A stretch of 64,000 bases of DNA from DASCNA01 sp036011305 (lineage in GTDB: Bacteria; Verrucomicrobiota; Lentisphaeria; Victivallales; GWF2-38-69). The position numbers and the translations under genes are program-made. Every line of letters begins with the position of its first letter. Position 1 is the first letter of the stretch. The DNA is taken from contig DASCNA010000168.1 of assembly GCA_036011305.1 (NCBI GenBank), positions 3,338 to 67,337 on the forward strand, read 5' to 3'. Below the pieces are notes generated by a model. It did not search any database. It was not told the DNA's origin and was given only the letters and a program-made list of their open reading frames with translations. Below, in pieces: positions 1-8,214 of this stretch.

Positions 1-408
1 CTGAAAAAACTCTTTGTTATCAATGAGAAAGCAGAAACAGAACTTGTAGATGAGTATATAAAATCTCTTCGAATAAAAACACCTAACCCTGACTTTATAG
101 TAAATAATTTGAGTGGAGGGAATCAGCAGAAGGTAATATTGGCCAAGTGTCTTGCTACAAAACCTAAAATACTGATTCTAGACGAACCTACCAGAGGTAT
201 TGATATAGGATCTAAATCTGAAATTTATAATATCATCAAAGATCTCAGCGAAAGTGGAATTAGTATTATTATGGTTTCATCAGAATTGCCCGAAATATTA
301 AAGCTATCTAATCGCATAATGGTTATGCGGGATGGGAAGTCACGTGCTGTCATTGACGCAAAAGATGCAGATCAGGGAACAATAATGTACCATGCTACTG
401 CTGTTTAA
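1..408 (+). CDS. Sugar ABC transporter ATP-binding protein, C-terminal part (RbsA/MglA type)
   Basis: The frame is open from base 1, so the gene begins outside the window and only about 135 C-terminal residues are seen. They carry the ABC signature LSGGNQQKV (base 109 on), a Walker B region ILILDEPTRGIDIGSK and the switch stretch IIMVSSELPEIL. The TRGID(I/V)G(S/A)K form of Walker B is typical of the second nucleotide-binding domain of the double-NBD ATPases that energise ribose, galactose or xylose uptake. No permease follows; the next gene is an AbgT transporter after a 176-bp gap, so the rest of the operon must lie upstream. The sugar cannot be deduced. A TTG at 109 lies inside the signature motif and is not a start. 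Confidence 0.93.
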   Translation: MKKLFVINEKAETELVDEYIKSLRIKTPNPDFIVNNLSGGNQQKVILAKCLATKPKILILDEPTRGIDIGSKSEIYNIIKDLSESGISIIMVSSELPEILKLSNRIMVMRDGKSRAVIDAKDADQGTIMYHATAV

Positions 409-584
409 AGTTTTTATACCTAAATGATAGACGTTTGTTGTGTTATAAAAAGACACTTAGCTTTTACTGTTTTTTTATCTGGATATATGTTACCCAATAT
501 GTATCCAGATAATATAAGTAGGCAGGGATAAGAATAGTATTTATTCAAAAAAATCATAATTCGTAAAAAATTGGAGTGGATTGT

Positions 585-2102
585 ATGCCGAGAAAGAAAA
601 AAATAATCGAAAGATTTTTGAATTCTGTTGAAGTTGTGGGGAATAAATTACCGCACCCGGCAACACTGTTTTTCCTGTTTGCTGTTGCTGTTTTAATTTT
701 ATCTTATATTGCATCAATATTAGACTGGTCTGCCATAAATCCAGTGACAAAAGAAATAATAAATCCTGTTGATTTACTTTCTACATATGGTGTTCATGAA
801 ATTTTAAATAAAATGGTAACAAACTTTACAGGTTTTGCCCCGCTAGGTGTTGTTATTGTTGCAATGCTCGGCATTGGTCTTGCTGACAGTAGTGGACTCA
901 TTGAAGCTGTATTACGTCTTTTTGTTTTAAAAACTCCAAGACGTCTTTTAACATTTGTATTGGTTTTTGCTGGAGTGATCTCTAATTTAGCTGCAGATGT
1001 CGGTTATGTTCTTTTAATTCCACTTGCCGGGATTATTTTCATTTCTATTAAACGCCATCCCATTGTCGGAATGGCGGCCGCTTTTGCCGGTGTTTCAGGA
1101 GGTTATAGTGCAAATCTCTTTATTGGAACACTTGATCCGTTACTTGGTGGTTTGTCTACGGAAGCTGCCAGAATTTTAGATCCTGCATACACTGTATTAG
1201 CAACGGCTAATTATTACTTTATGGTTGTTTCTACATTTCTTGTCGCCATTTTAGGCACATTTGTGACAGAAAAAATTATTGCTCCAAGATTTGAAAATAA
1301 AGAATATAAACTTGATCATGAAGTGAAAGTAGAGCATTTGTCATCTGCTGAAAAGAAAGGTCTTGTATGGACACTTATCGCTTTTATAATATTAGTTCTA
1401 ATCGTTGTTGCCGGTATAATTCCTACAAATGGACCGTTAAGAGGGATTGATGGAAATCTTCTTAGCTCTCCTCTTATAAAAGATTCTATTGCATTTATAT
1501 TTATATTTTTCTGTGTACTTGGTTTTGTCTATGGTTATAAAACTGGTAAATTTAAAACAGATTCTGATGTGGTTCAGGGAATAACAGATAATATTAAAAC
1601 ACTTGCTACCTATATTGTCTTAGTTTTCTTTGCTGCACAGTTTATAGCCTATTTTAAATGGAGTAATCTAGGTCAGATTTTGGCAATTAAAGGTGCTGAT
1701 CTTCTGGTAGCAATGAATGTCGGTACAGTACCGTTGATAGTTGGATTTATTATTCTTGCAGCAATAATTAACCTTGTAATGGGAAGTGCATCAGCTAAAT
1801 GGGCATTGATTGCACCTATTTTTATTCCTATGTTTATGCAGCTTCAATTTTCTCCAGAATTAACACAGGTATTGTACCGTATCGGTGACAGTTGTACTAA
1901 TCTTATATCTCCCATGATGAGTTATTTTGCATTGATTATTGCTTATTTCCAGAAATACGATGAGGATGCTAACATCGGAACAATTATATCAACTATGCTG
2001 CCTTACTCAATTATGTTCTTAATAGGCTGGTCAATATTAGCTATTATATGGGTGATGTTTGGATTGCCGCTAGGTCCTGGGGCTCCATTGTTTTATAAAT
2101 AA
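585..2102 (+). CDS. AbgT family transporter
   Basis: A 505-residue polytopic membrane protein of the AbgT family, which exports or imports p-aminobenzoyl-glutamate and related compounds, driven by an ion gradient. Family marks are the N-terminal stretch VEVVGNKLPHPATLFF, the pore-region ANLFIGTLDPLL and NLVMGSASAKWALIAPIF, and the conserved C-terminal LPLGPGAPLFY. Length matches the usual 500-510. I prefer ATG 585 to the in-frame GTG at 576 because GGAG at 573-576 is then a ribosome site with normal spacing. It stands alone between the ATPase end and an OPA carrier. A decayed second copy of its 3' end lies at 4721-4813, so the genome once had at least two paralogues here. The substrate in this organism is unknown. 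Confidence 0.93.
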   Translation: MPRKKKIIERFLNSVEVVGNKLPHPATLFFLFAVAVLILSYIASILDWSAINPVTKEIINPVDLLSTYGVHEILNKMVTNFTGFAPLGVVIVAMLGIGLADSSGLIEAVLRLFVLKTPRRLLTFVLVFAGVISNLAADVGYVLLIPLAGIIFISIKRHPIVGMAAAFAGVSGGYSANLFIGTLDPLLGGLSTEAARILDPAYTVLATANYYFMVVSTFLVAILGTFVTEKIIAPRFENKEYKLDHEVKVEHLSSAEKKGLVWTLIAFIILVLIVVAGIIPTNGPLRGIDGNLLSSPLIKDSIAFIFIFFCVLGFVYGYKTGKFKTDSDVVQGITDNIKTLATYIVLVFFAAQFIAYFKWSNLGQILAIKGADLLVAMNVGTVPLIVGFIILAAIINLVMGSASAKWALIAPIFIPMFMQLQFSPELTQVLYRIGDSCTNLISPMMSYFALIIAYFQKYDEDANIGTIISTMLPYSIMFLIGWSILAIIWVMFGLPLGPGAPLFYK

Positions 2103-2486
2103 TAACAAACAGAAAAACTATTTACGTTATGTTGTCAGTTTTTTATTGTAAAATGACTGGCAATTAATTCACATTTAATACTAAATATGGAGCATATCAT
2201 AAACAAATAATATGTAGATTTGTTGTTATTTCGCAATATTGGAATTAAAGCTCGTTAAAAAGTTGGATTATGTCATATATACAGTGGAAAATATTATCAG
2301 TCAAAGTTATATTGCCGCAGAAGTATAATCTGACGTGGGGGAAAATGCGTTTTTTGATGTGAATAATTAAAAATTAATTCATGAGAACGTGCAGAAAAAT
2401 CAAATAATTTCAAGAGTATAAGTAAGTTTGCTAAAGGGGATGTCTCGAAAAATAATAAATATTATAAAAGAGTGGGGGAGAAATAT
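2103..2486. other. Intergenic region between abgT-like gene and OPA carrier
   Basis: 384 bases without a convincing gene. At 2132-2163 an imperfect hairpin (TTGTCAGT against ACTGGCAA, with a T4/A4 inner part) could be a weak terminator of the AbgT gene. A stretch around 2248-2328 reads like degraded coding sequence on the + strand but matches nothing I recognise. A strong ribosome site, GGGGGAG at 2474-2480, serves the next gene. Confidence 0.6.
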
Positions 2487-3860
2487 ATGGTAATTCCAAA
2501 ATTTATACGTACTGGAGAAGCAAAACCTTTAATAAAAGATCAGAAGAAAATAGATTCTTCCTATAAACATGCCAGAAAATCTGTAATTATTTCTATGATA
2601 GTAGGTTATGGTTTTTATTATGTCTGCCGTATGGCTCTTTCAGTAATAAAAGAACCGGCTATAGAGTCAGGTGCTTTAACTGCAATTCAATTGGGAGTTA
2701 TCGGGTCACTTCTATCTCTTGTTTACGCTTTTGGGAAACTTACAAATGGATTTATTGCAGATAGGTGTAATATAAAAAGATTTCTGGCTATAGGTTTGTT
2801 TGTAAGTGCAATTATAAATATAGCATTGGGTTTTTATACAGGTTTTATATTCTTTGCAGTTTTGTGGGGGATCAATGGGTGGTTTCAATCTATGGGATCT
2901 GCACCATGTGTTGTTTCGTTATCTCAATGGTATTCGAACAAAGAAAAAAGTACTTGGTACGGTATATGGAGCATAGCTCATTATATTGGAGAAGCAGCTA
3001 CATTTATCGGGACGGCTTTTCTAGTAGTACATTTTGGATGGAAAAATGTTTTTGTCTGGCTAGGTGTCGGAGGTGTAATAGTAGCATATTTAACTTATAA
3101 GTTTATGTATGATAGACCTGAAGTTTATGGATTGCCTAATGTTGCCGACTATAAAAATGATCATCTTATTACTAAAAAAGAACACAGTACTGATAAATTA
3201 ACTATTTGGCAAACCCAACTTTTAGTAATAAAGAATCCTTATGTATGGCTAATAGCGCTGAGTGCTATGTGTATGGGGATTGTTCGATATGCAATTAATA
3301 GCTGGGGTATATTGTTTTTACAGGATTCGCAATCAATTTCATTGATAACAGCAGGTTCACTTCTTGCTATTACTCCGATTATGGGAGGTTTAGGGTCTTT
3401 TTTCTCAGGTATCATCTCAGATAAAATATTTAAGGCCCGTCATGCAGTTACGACGACATTTTTCTCTGCATCAATGGTTGTTTTTATAATATTATTTTGT
3501 TTTTCACCCAAAAGTATAATATTATTGGGGATTTATTTGGCAGGTTTCGGCTTTTCTATGGGGGTACTTCTATGTTTTATTGGTGGTATGCTTGCTGTTG
3601 CTATTTCCCCAACCAAAGCTACAGGTGCAGCAATGGGTATGATTGGCTTTCTTGCATATTTAGGTGCTTTTAGTCAGGATATTATAAATGGAGTACTTGT
3701 TCAACATGCTCAGCATATAGAAAAAATTCAAACAGTTACAGGTATAAAGGAAATAGTTAAATATGATTTTCATTATGTGAAACTATTTTGGATAGTAACA
3801 TCTATCTTAATGCTACTATTCATAATTCCAACAATTTATGCAAAGAAGAAACATGAGTAG
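2487..3860 (+). CDS. MFS organophosphate:phosphate antiporter (GlpT/UhpT/UhpC type)
   Basis: A 457-residue major facilitator with about 12 membrane spans. The segments YGFYYVCRMALSV near the N-terminus, NGWFQSMGSAPCVVSLSQWY and TWYGIWSIAHYIGEA are characteristic of the organophosphate:phosphate antiporter (OPA) family, which takes up glycerol-3-phosphate or hexose-6-phosphates in exchange for phosphate. Which phosphate ester it carries, or whether it is a UhpC-like sensor, cannot be told. The start is ATG 2487, six bases after GGGGGAG; an in-frame GTG at 2472 overlaps that site and is less likely. A PHP phosphatase gene follows after 17 bases, so the two probably form one operon for import and dephosphorylation of a sugar phosphate (inference). 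Confidence 0.9.
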   Translation: MVIPKFIRTGEAKPLIKDQKKIDSSYKHARKSVIISMIVGYGFYYVCRMALSVIKEPAIESGALTAIQLGVIGSLLSLVYAFGKLTNGFIADRCNIKRFLAIGLFVSAIINIALGFYTGFIFFAVLWGINGWFQSMGSAPCVVSLSQWYSNKEKSTWYGIWSIAHYIGEAATFIGTAFLVVHFGWKNVFVWLGVGGVIVAYLTYKFMYDRPEVYGLPNVADYKNDHLITKKEHSTDKLTIWQTQLLVIKNPYVWLIALSAMCMGIVRYAINSWGILFLQDSQSISLITAGSLLAITPIMGGLGSFFSGIISDKIFKARHAVTTTFFSASMVVFIILFCFSPKSIILLGIYLAGFGFSMGVLLCFIGGMLAVAISPTKATGAAMGMIGFLAYLGAFSQDIINGVLVQHAQHIEKIQTVTGIKEIVKYDFHYVKLFWIVTSILMLLFIIPTIYAKKKHE

Positions 3861-3877
3861 ATAAAAGGATAATAAGA

Positions 3878-4609
3878 ATGAATATAAAAATCGATCTACA
3901 TATTCACACAGTAGCCTGCGGGCATGCTTATAGTACATTTACAGAAATAATAAAAGATGCTTCTGAAAAAAAAATGGAAACCATTGCCATTACCGAGCAT
4001 GGTCCTGCACATGATCCAAAAGGTACTACACTGGATTTTTTCAATACATACAGAGTCCTTCCTGATGAGTTCAATGGAGTAAGAATATTGAAAGGTTGCG
4101 AGGCTAATATTATTACTAATTCAGGCGAGATAGATTTGCCTGAAAACCTTTTAAAAAAAATGGATATCATCATTGCAAGTTTTCATACAAACTGCAAAAA
4201 AAGTGGAACAGTTGAAGAAAATACTCAGGCATATATTAATGCTATGAGGAATCCGTATATAGATATAATAGGACATCCTGATGATATTAATTATTTCCCA
4301 TATTGTCCGGACAAATTGGTAAAGGCTGCGATTGATAATGATGTTGCTCTAGAACTTAATAATAGTTCAGCTCTGGCGCGACCTGGAAGCGGGAAGCTAT
4401 GCATAGAAATGTTGAAAGCTGCAAAAAAATATGGAGCAAAGCTGTCAATAGGCTCTGATTCTCATTATCATACGTCAATAGGAATTTTTGATTATGCTAT
4501 AAAGCTTATAAAGGATTTAGAAATTGACAAAAACAAAATAATAAATTTATCAAAGGAAAGCTTGTCTAGTCATTTAAGACGAAATCATATAAAAACAAAT
4601 TGGCTTTAA
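3878..4609 (+). CDS. PHP-domain phosphatase (YcdX-like)
   Basis: A 243-residue polymerase-and-histidinol-phosphatase (PHP) fold protein of the YcdX group. Metal-binding motifs visible are DLHIHT at residues 6-11, ITEHGPAHD near residue 37, a glutamate in KGCEANI, ASFHT in the middle, IIGHPDD, and SIGSDSHYHT near the C-terminus. YcdX-like proteins bind three metal ions and act as phosphatases on small organic phosphates. The length equals that of Escherichia coli YcdX. It lies 17 bases behind the OPA carrier and is probably cotranscribed with it. It has no signal peptide, so it is cytoplasmic. The true substrate is unknown. Confidence 0.88.
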   Translation: MNIKIDLHIHTVACGHAYSTFTEIIKDASEKKMETIAITEHGPAHDPKGTTLDFFNTYRVLPDEFNGVRILKGCEANIITNSGEIDLPENLLKKMDIIIASFHTNCKKSGTVEENTQAYINAMRNPYIDIIGHPDDINYFPYCPDKLVKAAIDNDVALELNNSSALARPGSGKLCIEMLKAAKKYGAKLSIGSDSHYHTSIGIFDYAIKLIKDLEIDKNKIINLSKESLSSHLRRNHIKTNWL

Positions 4610-4720
4610 AATACTTCTATTGCATATGGTATACCGTATCAGCCTATCATTCAGTTTCATATGATAGTGGGAACCTAGACTACTGCCTAAAAGTGCCAAT
4701 TAGATCATATTGTGTATAAT

Positions 4721-4813
4721 TATTCTATATTATATGGGTGGTCCATTTTAGCCGTAATATGGGTATTACTAGGACTTCCATTAGGCCCAGGAGCTCCTTT
4801 GTTTTATCAATAG
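4721..4813 (+). pseudogene. Remnant of an AbgT transporter 3' end
   Basis: Read in the frame of TGG at 4739, this stretch encodes YSILYGWSILAVIW followed by VLLGLPLGPGAPLFYQ and a TAG stop. It matches the last residues of the AbgT protein ending at 2102 (WSILAIIWVMFGLPLGP then GAPLFYK) at nearly every position. Third bases differ much more than amino acids, so it is an old paralogue that was under selection before it was lost. Nothing recognisable of the other 470 residues remains upstream, where the PHP gene now ends at 4609. Confidence 0.85.
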
Positions 4814-4823
4814 ATAGTATAAG

Positions 4824-4862
4824 AAATACCTGCAAAACCAAATCTGGAATGTGCAGGTATTT
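4824..4862. terminator. Bidirectional hairpin between convergent units
   Basis: A perfect 11-bp inverted repeat, AAATACCTGCA at 4824-4834 and TGCAGGTATTT at 4852-4862, with A/T-rich flanks on both sides. It sits between the AbgT remnant (+) and the 3' end of the secreted protein gene (-), so it could end transcription from both sides. Confidence 0.65.
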
Positions 4863-4923
4863 TATAAAAATTTTATTATTGATAGTTTATTGATCGCTAT
4901 TTCAAATACTGATTATATGTTTA

Positions 4924-7542
4924 TTATGAACTAAAGCCGGGCGGTAGTCCGACATTCTGATAAGCAAGCACCCAGAATGACTGGTTATTATCCCATACAT
5001 AGTCGGACATAAACCACAAACCTGGATCATGTCTGTCAATGTTATTTGCTTTAAGTTTCTGAACCGAAACCATATAGACAACTGGAGTGCAGGTCAGTGC
5101 ATTTCCATCTTCAGGGTGATTTCCAGTATATCCTTCAGTCGACATTTTTACTCCCCATTTTTCACCCTCTGTTACTTCGTTTGTTGATGAAGTTGACCAT
5201 GATATGCTTGTCGTATCATCTGATGTAGGAGTTGGTACAAAACTTACAAAGGAATCGTTTTTTTCCACAATACCAACGCTTGATTCTGATTCTGTTTTTT
5301 TACTCTTGCCATTCTCACAATGCAGGCTTACAGCATCTGCAGTATCACCTTGTAGGGCTGCATATGAAAAATCCATTTTCGCGATTCCTACATTTTTCTC
5401 AGAAAGATTTTTTAGATCATCCATTTTTCTGAGAAAATCCTCTACGCCTTTATTCCCTCCCTTTATGGATTTTGTAGATACAGGTCCAGGAAAATAAGGT
5501 TCCATTCCTTTTGTAATACTGTGGCTGTCAGGATCTCTTGTATCGCCGTGTTGTGCGCAAAATTCTGTGTCGGCTGGATTGCCATCTAACACAGCAGTAG
5601 AGAATAAACAAGAAGTTGTGTTCCCAAGCAGTTTTTCCCCATTCGGTCCTTCCAGTTCGCCTATTATATTTAAAAACTTTGGTTTAAAGCCTATCCAGCA
5701 GTTGCCGTTTGGTTCAGTTACCTGATATGTCCTTTCAGAATCTTTGTTTTGAAAAGTACACTCATTCGTAAACTGGCTACTTGCACTTGTAGTACTACTG
5801 TATGTTTCAGTGACAAATTTAAATAAATCAAACACTTCTGGGACTCCAAACTCTATATGTGTTTTTTTCCCGTCCTCTGTGGAACCACTTTTAGTATTTG
5901 AATTTGAGTTACTTAAAGTAGTTGTTGCATCTCCTGTTACTGAAGCGGAAGGATACCAGGCTGGAACATAACTTTTAGTCTTATCAGCCCCTAAATCAGG
6001 ATTGTATGATTTATCAGGCGGAAGGCTTATTATCAGTCCTTTTGTCACAAAACCTTCTTCTGATAATTTTTTACTTTGTGGAATTACAGGTGCTACTTCA
6101 CCACTGCTCCAGTCATAAGTTTCTCCGTAAAACCTAAAGCAGGGTTTGTAATCCTTGTTGTAGTAAGGATTGTGCTGAACTAAACTTATTATTGTTTTTG
6201 CTTTCTGTTCACCTGAGACTTTTTGAGTGCATTTCGTAAAACTTGTTTGAGGAAGTACTTCCTGTATGAAACAGGGATTATATACCATCAGGCCGGGAAA
6301 GCAGCTACTGGGACTTAGCTTCGTGCTTACAAAAAATAGTTCACCGTTCAAATTCACAGCCAGCTGATATGCCCCTCCTTCGCCTATAAATGGTATATAA
6401 GAAAAATTATGAGGTGTTCCGGAAGGAGAACTGTTTAAATTATTGTTATTTGCACCGTCAGTATTATTTAAAACTATTTTTGCGGAAGAATTAATACCAA
6501 CACCTGAATCTGAAAGGTTATAGAATGAATATGAATAATCATGATTATCATAAATTGTTATTGCTGTATCGTACTGATAGGTTTTTATGGTATGTCCTAT
6601 TGCATCAGTTATGTTGCCTAAAGCTGGAATTCTCATTAACCCAAATAGAGATGCAGATCCTGACGGGACTTCATTTCCAAGCATATCCACCTTATTTAGG
6701 GCTTTGACAGAGCTAGTCCATTGTAAACTTGTACTATCCTGCACCTTTATAGAAGCAGTATCTGGATTGAAGCGTATTTGTCCTATCCTTCCATCCTCCT
6801 TCTTATAATATAAAACATACGGATAAGCTTCTGTTAAAGGTTTATCGTGTACAACAGTAAAAACCGGTTCTTTTGAATAGGCATCGGGGATACTGATGGA
6901 ATTAATATGCTTGCCATGTTCATTTATTATTGATATGGCTTTTCTGCTTTCCCATAAGAATTGATAATTGCCAACTGTTATAGGAGAGGGGGCATTATCC
7001 ATCTCATAAAAATATACATCAGAGGAAGCATCAGTTGTAGAGATATCAATATTTGCATATGTAGAAGAATCTGTACAGGAATTTTTGTCTATCCATCCTG
7101 CTACAGATGATTGAAATAACCCTGTAATAGTATAATTACGGAATTCAGTACTTTTAATAGGTGTAAAATTGTAGTGCAATGTTCCATTATAATTTTCATA
7201 ATTATTATAAACATCCCACTGAATCCACGCACCACTTGCTTCGTAATAGCTATTATCCACTTTTTGATTTTGACCTTCAATTGTAAGTCTTTTATACTCT
7301 CCAGGCTGGATCCAAAGTGTACCTTTATCCTTAGAATGCCACACATGACGTACATTCCACTCAGAATTTTCTTTTAATTTGATAGGACTTTCAGTGCCGT
7401 TGTAAAAATTGATATAAGCGTACCAGTATTCACCCTCTGGGCAGATAATAATTTTACCATCGTTAGTAGAAAATGCATAACTTGAATAACCAGTAAATAT
7501 TATTCCCAGAAATGCTATCATCCAAAATATTCTTTTCTTCAT
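4924..7542 (-). CDS. Large secreted protein of unknown function
   Basis: An 872-residue protein I do not recognise. It starts with a clear signal peptide (MKKRIFWMIAFLGIIF, then GYSSYAFS) and has no later membrane span, so it is periplasmic, surface-bound or secreted. It contains about a dozen cysteines spread along the chain (for example NSCTDSS, NPCFIQ, NECTFQ, GNCWIG, LHCENG), suggesting disulfides. The second half holds serine/threonine-rich, alternating stretches (TYSSTTSASSQFTN near residue 590, SISWSTSSTNEVTEG near 800) of the kind seen in beta-rich or beta-hairpin pore-forming proteins; that likeness is only an impression of composition. The C-terminus is rich in aromatic residues (LWFMSDYVWDNNQSFWV). 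No neighbour suggests a job: it stands alone, with 672 bases of non-coding sequence upstream. Confidence 0.85.
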   Translation of the reverse strand: MKKRIFWMIAFLGIIFTGYSSYAFSTNDGKIIICPEGEYWYAYINFYNGTESPIKLKENSEWNVRHVWHSKDKGTLWIQPGEYKRLTIEGQNQKVDNSYYEASGAWIQWDVYNNYENYNGTLHYNFTPIKSTEFRNYTITGLFQSSVAGWIDKNSCTDSSTYANIDISTTDASSDVYFYEMDNAPSPITVGNYQFLWESRKAISIINEHGKHINSISIPDAYSKEPVFTVVHDKPLTEAYPYVLYYKKEDGRIGQIRFNPDTASIKVQDSTSLQWTSSVKALNKVDMLGNEVPSGSASLFGLMRIPALGNITDAIGHTIKTYQYDTAITIYDNHDYSYSFYNLSDSGVGINSSAKIVLNNTDGANNNNLNSSPSGTPHNFSYIPFIGEGGAYQLAVNLNGELFFVSTKLSPSSCFPGLMVYNPCFIQEVLPQTSFTKCTQKVSGEQKAKTIISLVQHNPYYNKDYKPCFRFYGETYDWSSGEVAPVIPQSKKLSEEGFVTKGLIISLPPDKSYNPDLGADKTKSYVPAWYPSASVTGDATTTLSNSNSNTKSGSTEDGKKTHIEFGVPEVFDLFKFVTETYSSTTSASSQFTNECTFQNKDSERTYQVTEPNGNCWIGFKPKFLNIIGELEGPNGEKLLGNTTSCLFSTAVLDGNPADTEFCAQHGDTRDPDSHSITKGMEPYFPGPVSTKSIKGGNKGVEDFLRKMDDLKNLSEKNVGIAKMDFSYAALQGDTADAVSLHCENGKSKKTESESSVGIVEKNDSFVSFVPTPTSDDTTSISWSTSSTNEVTEGEKWGVKMSTEGYTGNHPEDGNALTCTPVVYMVSVQKLKANNIDRHDPGLWFMSDYVWDNNQSFWVLAYQNVGLPPGFSS

Positions 7543-8214
7543 AATAGTTTTCTTTTTATTGTTATTTAATTTTTAGAATTCCACGAAATCATTATTCATA
7601 AGGTATCAAGGCAGTTATTTACCTAATTCACCAGCAAAAATATTTTAGGTTAAAAAAAGAGACTGTCTGTTATTTTTTTATTTCAAAAACAGTGTCTATT
7701 TCCAGACAAATTAGTGATGTTTGTCTTAAAATTAGTATAGAGTAACTCTTGCAGAGATTACGTTATTCTTCTGCAGTAATTATGTGGATAGATAGTCTTT
7801 AGACTTTGCTAACATCTTAATACTGTACACTATCGGAAATATAATACCTTTTGACTTTTAGACAAAAAAATCAGTCCATATATATACAAATATCTCAAAA
7901 AACGTGCAAGAAATCACATTTTATTGCATTTACTGCACTTTCCAGAACTTCAAGAAGAAGATTGAGGTCGTCTTTATCTGATATTTTGTTGATACGCTTA
8001 TAGATATGACTTATAGTGTCCAAAGGACACTTTGATTTTTTAAGTTAAATTGTAATATATTCACAGTCATAAAAATTAATCCTAAGAAAATACATTCCCT
8101 GATTGACAAAACACTGATTGCACGGTAGTTTGTACCGGAAAGTATATTGATATGGGAATATGTTCCATGTTTTTATTAAGAAAGAATTAGTTTTAGTTTA
8201 AAGGGACTTTAGAT
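7543..8214. other. Long divergent intergenic region
   Basis: 672 bases between the divergent secreted-protein gene and the GH4 gene. No intact gene is seen. It must hold both promoters. It also contains a decayed minus-strand coding fragment (7895-8044), inside which is a perfect inverted repeat AGTGTCC-AAA-GGACACT at 8015-8031. A loose inverted repeat, AGACTGTCTGTT against AACAGTGTCT, lies near 7670-7700. Confidence 0.6.
7895..8044 (-). pseudogene. Decayed coding fragment, about 49 codons
   Basis: On the minus strand an open stretch from CTT at 8044 to TGA at 7895 encodes LKKSKCPLDTISHIYKR, then INKISDKDDLNLLLEVLES, then AVNAIKCDFLHVF. It has the look of a true protein C-terminus: regular amphipathic helix, charged DKDD turn, no low-complexity bias. 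A TAA lies directly upstream and there is no start codon, so it is most simply the 3' remnant of a lost gene. I do not recognise the family. Confidence 0.45.

Noticed and set aside
2248..2328. Short plus-strand stretch that reads like coding sequence (KLDYVIYTVENIISQSYIAAEV-like)
   Set aside because: Only about 27 codons, no start, and no match to any gene in the window or family I know; recorded as plain intergenic.
8015..8031. Perfect palindrome AGTGTCC-AAA-GGACACT as a regulator site for the GH4 gene
   Set aside because: It is inside the decayed coding fragment, almost 190 bases from the GH4 start, and no second copy or cognate regulator is seen.
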